Shown here piece after piece: positions 58,196 to 62,652 of a DNA stretch of 62,652 nucleotides. The stretch lies in NCBI GenBank assembly GCA_028285625.1, contig JANQOX010000018.1, forward strand, positions 83,245-145,896. The letters run 5' to 3'. Numbering within the stretch: the first letter of the stretch is position 1; each line of letters starts with the position of its first letter. This DNA is from Myxococcota bacterium (lineage in GTDB: Bacteria; Myxococcota_A; UBA9160; UBA6930). Below the pieces are notes generated by a model, which saw only the letters and a list, made by a program, of their open reading frames with translations, ran no database searches and had not been told where the DNA came from. Made by a program: the position numbers and the translations under genes.

Positions 58196-58242
58196 GGTTG
58201 CGGACCTGGAGGTCGCACGTTCGAGTCGTGCCGGGCGCGCCA
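58196..58242 (+). repeat. attR: exact 47-base copy of the tRNA-Arg 3' end
   Basis: Identical to 31689-31735 over all 47 bases, ending in CCA, but without the 5' half of a tRNA. With attL it bounds a ~26.5 kb element. Confidence 0.85.
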
Positions 58243-58267
58243 CATTCCGCCGGGAGTCCGGCGCGGC

Positions 58268-60070
58268 CTAGGGGTCGATCGTCGAGACGTCCCAACCGTG
58301 GTCGTTGGCGGGAAGGAACTCTCCTCGGTCTTCCCCGACCTCGTCTTCGATCAGTCGGGTGAGCTTCGCGTTCATCGCCAGGATCAAGCCGCCGTGCTGC
58401 ACGGTGTCGGTGGCTAGGTTGTTCGTCTCGTCGGGGTCCGCGGCGAGGTCGAAGAGTTCCAGGTCGTTGTACTGGAGGATCTCTTCGAGAGTGGTCGGGA
58501 GGTTGTGTTCCTTCGGCGAGAAGTAGCGGCTGAACCGGTACCGGCCGTCGTTGACGCTCCGGATCGCGCCGCGCTTGGCCAGGTCCGGCTTGAGCCCGAG
58601 CGCGCCGACGTTCTGTCCGGCCTGGAGGGCCTCGCCGACCTTCCGCATGAACTCCGAGTCCTGGTACAGCCACATGTTGAAGCTGAAGAGGGCTCCGTCG
58701 CGAGTCGCGTCGTTCGTTGCTTGCTCGGGGTTCGTGAGGAGCGGAGTCAGATCCTTCCCCGTCGCTTGCGGTGCGACCGCGCTGCGACGCTTCGCGTCGG
58801 CCCCCGCCATGGCGAGTAGGGTCGGCACCAGATCCAGATGCGAGGTTACGGCCGTGCACTCCTGGCCCGCACTCGCGCGCTGATCGGGATGACGTACCCA
58901 GAGCGGGACCTGGTTCTGCTCGCGATAGGCCGTTGCGCCCTTGCCGTGCATACCATGCGCCCCAGCCAGCTCGCCGTGGTCCGAGGTGAGGACCACGACG
59001 GTGTCCTCTGCCAGTCCCAACGCGTCCAGCTCGTCCAGCAGGCGAACGACGTGCCGATCGCAGTCCGCGATGCAGTTGAGGTAGTAGTCGTGCAGGCGAC
59101 GCCAGCGCGCATCCTCGTTCGGGAACTGCCCGACCAGAAGCTTCCTCGCGTACTGGAACTCGTAGTGCGCGCGCGGGCGACCCGGCCGATCGAATGGCTC
59201 GCTGCGGGTGCGCGAGAGCGGGCCGGCCCACGTCCGGCGATACAACTCGTGATCGGGCGGCTGGTTCACGTCGAAAAGCGGCTTGCTCGCGGTCTGGACG
59301 GGTTGCCCCGGAACGTCCGTGTCGAGGAACATCACGTCGTGCGGATTAACGAGGTTCACCGCCAGGAACCACGGCTGGCTCGCCTCCCGAAGCCGGGGTG
59401 TCTCGCCCCGCAGCCAGCGGATGGCGGTCGAGGTCGTGAACTCGTCCGTTCGATAGCCGCCGAGCGTCATGCCGATGATGTCACCGACGCCGATGTAGTC
59501 GTCGAAGCCGTGGCCTCGCATCACCTCGTTGAGCAGGGCGAGGTCGGGGTTCGGGACATTGCCGACCTCGATCTCCTCCAACTCGTTGCTGAGGTGCCAC
59601 TTGCCCAGGTAGCCGGCGTGGTAGCCGAGCGTCTTCAGCATGTGACCGACTGTGGGGAGGTCCTTCGGAAGGTCGTTCGACCAGGGGAAGCCCAGATTGT
59701 CGAACATCCCCGTGTTCTGCATGTGCTGGCCGGTGTAGATCACGGAGCGCGAAGACGTGCAGACCGCCGTCGCGATCTGATGGTTGGCGAAGGTCACGCC
59801 CTCTGTGCGCAACCGCTCCCGGCCAGGCAACGAGTACCCGCTGGGAAGCTCCGACGGAGCGAAGTAGCGCTCCTGATCGGTCAGGATGAACAGGATGTTG
59901 CGCGGCTGCATGGCTCCGCCACGGCCAGCCGTCGAAGGCTGCTCCGCGCCCGCAGCGACCGCCCCAGAAGCCATCGCGAGAGAAGCTCCAGCGACGCCCG
60001 CTGCCTTGACGAACTCTCTCCGGGTCAGGTCGCCTCGCGACCCGTCCAACGCATCCCGCCGGTCGGCCAT
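58268..60070 (-). CDS. Tat-exported sulfatase
   Basis: 600 residues. The twin-arginine signal LTRREFVKAAG (15-25) is followed by an alkaline-phosphatase-fold sulfatase: ILFILTDQ with metal Asp, AVCTSSRS with Cys104, and SDHGELAGAHG. Cys104 would be converted to formylglycine. The usual core is C-x-P-x-R or C-x-A-x-R; here it is C-T-S-S-R, a rarer variant. The substrate (sulfate ester, phosphonate or choline sulfate) cannot be told. It lies between the exact att site at 58196 and another partial att at 60246, so it may be part of a third inserted segment. Confidence 0.88.
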   Translation of the reverse strand: MADRRDALDGSRGDLTRREFVKAAGVAGASLAMASGAVAAGAEQPSTAGRGGAMQPRNILFILTDQERYFAPSELPSGYSLPGRERLRTEGVTFANHQIATAVCTSSRSVIYTGQHMQNTGMFDNLGFPWSNDLPKDLPTVGHMLKTLGYHAGYLGKWHLSNELEEIEVGNVPNPDLALLNEVMRGHGFDDYIGVGDIIGMTLGGYRTDEFTTSTAIRWLRGETPRLREASQPWFLAVNLVNPHDVMFLDTDVPGQPVQTASKPLFDVNQPPDHELYRRTWAGPLSRTRSEPFDRPGRPRAHYEFQYARKLLVGQFPNEDARWRRLHDYYLNCIADCDRHVVRLLDELDALGLAEDTVVVLTSDHGELAGAHGMHGKGATAYREQNQVPLWVRHPDQRASAGQECTAVTSHLDLVPTLLAMAGADAKRRSAVAPQATGKDLTPLLTNPEQATNDATRDGALFSFNMWLYQDSEFMRKVGEALQAGQNVGALGLKPDLAKRGAIRSVNDGRYRFSRYFSPKEHNLPTTLEEILQYNDLELFDLAADPDETNNLATDTVQHGGLILAMNAKLTRLIEDEVGEDRGEFLPANDHGWDVSTIDP

Positions 60071-60134
60071 GTCACCCCCTCTCCCGGCTTAGCCTAGCCG
60101 CAGAGGTCGGTTCTTGAGCCAGGCGGTCCGGCAA

Positions 60135-60234
60135 GGGCAGCATAGGGCCGTGGGGCCGTCCTCCACGCCGCTCGGTGCCGCTACATGCCGCTCCCTGCCG
60201 GGTCGAGAGCCCAAGTCCGCGGAATCACTCACCC
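60135..60234 (+). repeat. ~100-base direct repeat, copy 1
   Basis: It shares blocks such as GTCCTCCACGCCGCTCGG and CAAGTCCGCG in the same order with 62461-62565. The copies flank the repeat-protein gene at 60397-62313. Confidence 0.6.
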
Positions 60235-60245
60235 CTTCTCGATTC

Positions 60246-60289
60246 TGCGGACCTGGAGGTCGCACGTTCGAGTCGTGCCGGGCGCGCCA
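60246..60289 (+). repeat. att copy: last 44 bases of tRNA-Arg
   Basis: Identical to 31692-31735, preceded by unrelated sequence. No paired GTGGGAC motif lies to its left. It marks a further possible boundary, which would place the sulfatase gene inside an inserted segment. Confidence 0.75.
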
Positions 60290-60396
60290 GCAGACTTGGG
60301 TCCACTCCGGACACATACCGCCGTGGGTTCTCCGGAGGCCGGCCGCCCGGAATTCCTACTCCGCGACGGGTCGAGTCCCCCACCCCGCGCCGACCG

Positions 60397-62313
60397 TCAC
60401 CGCGAGTCGAATACCCTTCGGTAGAGCTCGCCGTGGAATCGGAAGCCGGTCACACGGTCGCCCTGCATCTCGAGGGCGAAGATGCGATCTCCGTTCGCGT
60501 AGTACGGGCTCTCCTGGTTGGTGCGGAGCTGGCGGTTGGTCAGGTCGGGCTCGAGGCCCCAAGACACTCCCGCGGCGTTCGTCCAACGCAGCGACCCGTC
60601 CGGTGCCTGGCGGATCTGGCCTCGGTGCCAGTCGTTCTCGACCGGGTCTCGCTGGTAGGCGCCTTGCACAGTGGCTGGCGTCAGCGTCTCTGACGCTGCC
60701 ATCCGTCGGTACATCTCGCCTTGGAATCGAAAGCCGATCACGCGGTCGCCCTGTGTGTCGAGGGCGAATACGCGATCTCCACTCGCGTAGTACGGGCTCT
60801 CCTGGTTGGTATGAAGCTGTCGATTGACCAGGTCCGGCTCGAGGCCCCACGACACGCCCGCAGCGTTCGTCCAGCGAAGTGACTCGCCCGGTCCCTGCAG
60901 GATCCGTCCTCGGTGCCAGTCGTTCTCGACCGGATCTCGCTGGTAGGCACCTTGCACGGCACTTACGGTGATCGCTGCGGTCGCTTGGGGTGCCTGGACG
61001 GACTCGGCTGCGGCCTGTGCCAGCCCACCGTCGATCCAGTGCGTGAAGGTCTCCTGCGACGGGCCTCCGTTCGGCGCCAGAGACGCGCCCGCCGGGCGAG
61101 CCAGCGAGCCCCCACTGCCCCCGTCGAGGTAGAAGATCTGCACCGCGTCCCGGCCGTGCCGGGAGACGCCGAGGACCGTGAGCTTCGGGTTTCGGCCGGT
61201 GGGCGTTCCCAGCGAGCCGCCCCAGCGAAAGCCGGCCCCGGGCCAGAACTGGCGGATCTCGTCGCGGAAGTCGACGCTCGTCCCCGGGGCGACCCCGAAG
61301 AAGCTCCCGATCGATTGAATCGACATCCGGGAGCGTTCCTCGGCCGACTGGATCGCCTGTGCCACGGCGCCGCCATGAGAGAAGCTCCAGAAGAACTCCT
61401 GGTTCAGCATCAGGTGGGCTTCGCGCGGATGACACGGCACCGCGCATCCGGGCGGGTCCGTCGACCAGAGGCGATCGATGGCACTGGCCGTGATCATCTC
61501 GCGTCCCTGGCTGTCGCGATACGTGGCGAGCAGGTAGATCACCCCACCCGGCTTCTCCTGGAGCAGCTGCACGCCGCCCTGGGATCCGAATACGTTGACT
61601 GCTCCCTTTTCATGGAACCGCGCGGTCGGGTTGGAGAGCCGCACGCCGTTGCTCTCGTAGACCGGGTGGTCGGCCTTCCCCTGGCTCGCGTTCTTGGAGA
61701 CGACCACGTAGTGCTTCCGTCGCGACGTGTCCCAGACCAAACCTGCGGCATTGACGTTCGATCCCGCGTTGCGGATGCGCAGATGGGCGAGCTCGCGTAG
61801 CCGCGCGGGGTCCGACGCATCCACGAACGCGATGTACCCGTCCTTCGCGTCCCCGGACGTCCCCCCCGTGATCGGGACGACGATCACGTCGCCGGCCGCC
61901 TGGATGGCACCGGGGTGATCTCCTTCGAACTGCAGCACGACCGGGGCGCCTCCGCCGCGACCCTCGCAGTACACGGCTCCTCGACCACCGGCCTCGCTGC
62001 TGTGGCTCCAGCAGACGCGACCGTCGCTCACCTGTGCGACGCCCTGAACGTGTGCGGCGGATGCCTTGATGCCGATCCCGAGCACCTGGCGATCCACCTC
62101 CGAGGCGGCAACGCTCCGGCCCACCACGCCAAAGCGTGCGTTCGACTCGCGCAGCCCGTGAAGCTGGCCGAGGATGTTCTCGTAGCGACTGCCGAAGTCG
62201 ATCGTGTCCTGTGCCAGTGCCGGAGCGCCGGCAAGCAGGCCGGCGATCGCCACGGCAGCGCCAACAGCTGGGCGCAAGCGTCGCATCGAGGGAAGTCGCA
62301 GGTGTCGATCCAT
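60397..62313 (-). CDS. Secreted protein with two C-terminal ~75-residue repeats
   Basis: 638 residues. A signal peptide (AVAIAGLLAGAPALAQ) is followed by a ~460-residue domain with beta-rich, His-containing sequence and two CxxxC-like Cys pairs (GCAVPC). Two near-identical repeats close the protein: GAYQRDPVENDWHRG ... LRWTNAAGVSWGLEPDL ... TNQESPYYA-GDR-FAL ... GFRF-GE-YRR. The repeats look like carbohydrate- or ligand-binding modules with conserved Trp and Tyr, but I recognise no family. ATG 62313 gives a good signal peptide. Confidence 0.75.
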   Translation of the reverse strand: MDRHLRLPSMRRLRPAVGAAVAIAGLLAGAPALAQDTIDFGSRYENILGQLHGLRESNARFGVVGRSVAASEVDRQVLGIGIKASAAHVQGVAQVSDGRVCWSHSSEAGGRGAVYCEGRGGGAPVVLQFEGDHPGAIQAAGDVIVVPITGGTSGDAKDGYIAFVDASDPARLRELAHLRIRNAGSNVNAAGLVWDTSRRKHYVVVSKNASQGKADHPVYESNGVRLSNPTARFHEKGAVNVFGSQGGVQLLQEKPGGVIYLLATYRDSQGREMITASAIDRLWSTDPPGCAVPCHPREAHLMLNQEFFWSFSHGGAVAQAIQSAEERSRMSIQSIGSFFGVAPGTSVDFRDEIRQFWPGAGFRWGGSLGTPTGRNPKLTVLGVSRHGRDAVQIFYLDGGSGGSLARPAGASLAPNGGPSQETFTHWIDGGLAQAAAESVQAPQATAAITVSAVQGAYQRDPVENDWHRGRILQGPGESLRWTNAAGVSWGLEPDLVNRQLHTNQESPYYASGDRVFALDTQGDRVIGFRFQGEMYRRMAASETLTPATVQGAYQRDPVENDWHRGQIRQAPDGSLRWTNAAGVSWGLEPDLTNRQLRTNQESPYYANGDRIFALEMQGDRVTGFRFHGELYRRVFDSR

Positions 62314-62652
62314 GGTGTCCGTCTCCCAAGGGTGTCGTGCAGACCCTTGTCGGGATCGGGCACGCCGTTGATTCTACACGTCGTGGGCGGGGGGCGAGCT
62401 TCGCGAGCGACAGGCCTGGACGACTCCCCGCTCTACGCAGGCGGCCTGGAGCGCGATGCCGGGCCGCATGGGGCCGCGGGGCTGTCCTCCACGCCGCTCG
62501 GCGCCGCGATGTCCCGCTCGCTGCAGAGCCAGGAACGCAAGTCCGCGAGTGGCGAGTTCACCCACCGGGGCGGGATGTAGACCCTCGGCGCGACGGACTT
62601 CGAGCCGGCTGCGCGGTGGTATGTTCGACGTCATGCCCGGCTTCGAAACGGT
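62314..62652. other. Right-end intergenic region
   Basis: Apart from the repeat, no gene is supported. A frame beginning at ATG 62621 (MFDVMPGFET) runs off the window and could be the start of the next gene, but no ribosome site is visible. Confidence 0.35.
62461..62565 (+). repeat. ~100-base direct repeat, copy 2
   Basis: Partner of 60135-60234, roughly 75-80% alike by eye. Here no att sequence follows. Confidence 0.6.

Larger units (their letters stand above)
57882..58267. other. Island right end with arm motif and exact att site
   Basis: No gene. It contains the paired GTGGGA(C) motif, a stretch homologous to 55148-55249, and the exact 47-base tRNA-Arg end. The sulfatase gene ends 26 bases after the att site. 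Confidence 0.6.
60071..60396. other. Intergenic region with a repeat and a partial att site
   Basis: No gene. It holds one copy of a ~100-base repeat (60135-60234) whose partner lies at 62461-62565, and the 44-base att copy. Confidence 0.5.

Overview
The window comes from a very GC-rich Gram-negative chromosome. Flp/Tad pilus genes, lipoproteins with lipoboxes, PEP-CTERM and MYXO-CTERM-like sorting tails, and Cys-rich DxDxDG repeat proteins together suggest a myxococcal or 'deltaproteobacterial' relative. No rRNA or other taxonomic marker is present, so this is an inference.

1-31.6 kb looks like resident chromosome. After a gene end and a tRNA-Ser comes a tightly overlapping metal operon (0.5-7.4 kb). 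It holds a DUF2946-like protein, a DUF318-type permease fused to an SPFH domain, two more SPFH (HflC/HflK-like) proteins and a complete zinc-type ABC importer (ZnuA, ZnuC, ZnuB). Next are an iron-type alcohol dehydrogenase, an HSL-type esterase, a DapB-like dehydrogenase, a META-domain lipoprotein and two more serine tRNAs. From 11.9 to 25.7 kb lies a Tad secretion locus. TadC and TadB are on the minus strand, then two secreted sorting-tail proteins, then a plus-strand operon of ECF sigma factor, secretin, pilin, TadE, CpaB, TadG, TadZ, CpaF/TadA and a TPR lipoprotein. From 25.8 to 31.4 kb are a GNAT acetyltransferase, an AraC regulator, another PEP-CTERM protein, a PPOX-family protein with a flavin monooxygenase, and a small conserved Cys/His protein facing a Fur-box-like palindrome.

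31.66-58.24 kb is a genomic island inserted in tRNA-Arg. The tyrosine integrase ends inside the tRNA gene. Copies of the tRNA 3' end lie at 55.25, 58.20 and 60.25 kb, and paired GTGGGAC motifs lie near the first three sites, which suggests tandem or accreted elements. The cargo is mostly defence-like. It includes an HTH-reverse transcriptase-small protein operon, and a SNF2 helicase (DUF3883-like tail), DUF1156 methylase and Swt1/HEPN-DUF499 ATPase operon of the DISARM-related kind. It also holds a DUF2971 protein, an Mrr-like nuclease, a proteasome-like (Ntn-hydrolase-like) protein, two overlapping trypsin-like proteases, a NucS-like nuclease, and an adjacent PD-(D/E)xK and GIY-YIG pair.

58.2-62.6 kb carries a Tat-exported sulfatase and a secreted protein with two C-terminal ~75-residue repeats. 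That protein is flanked by a ~100-bp direct repeat. The best candidates for something undescribed are the RT operon with its hairpin leader, the protease-rich part of the island, and the permease-SPFH-Znu operon.
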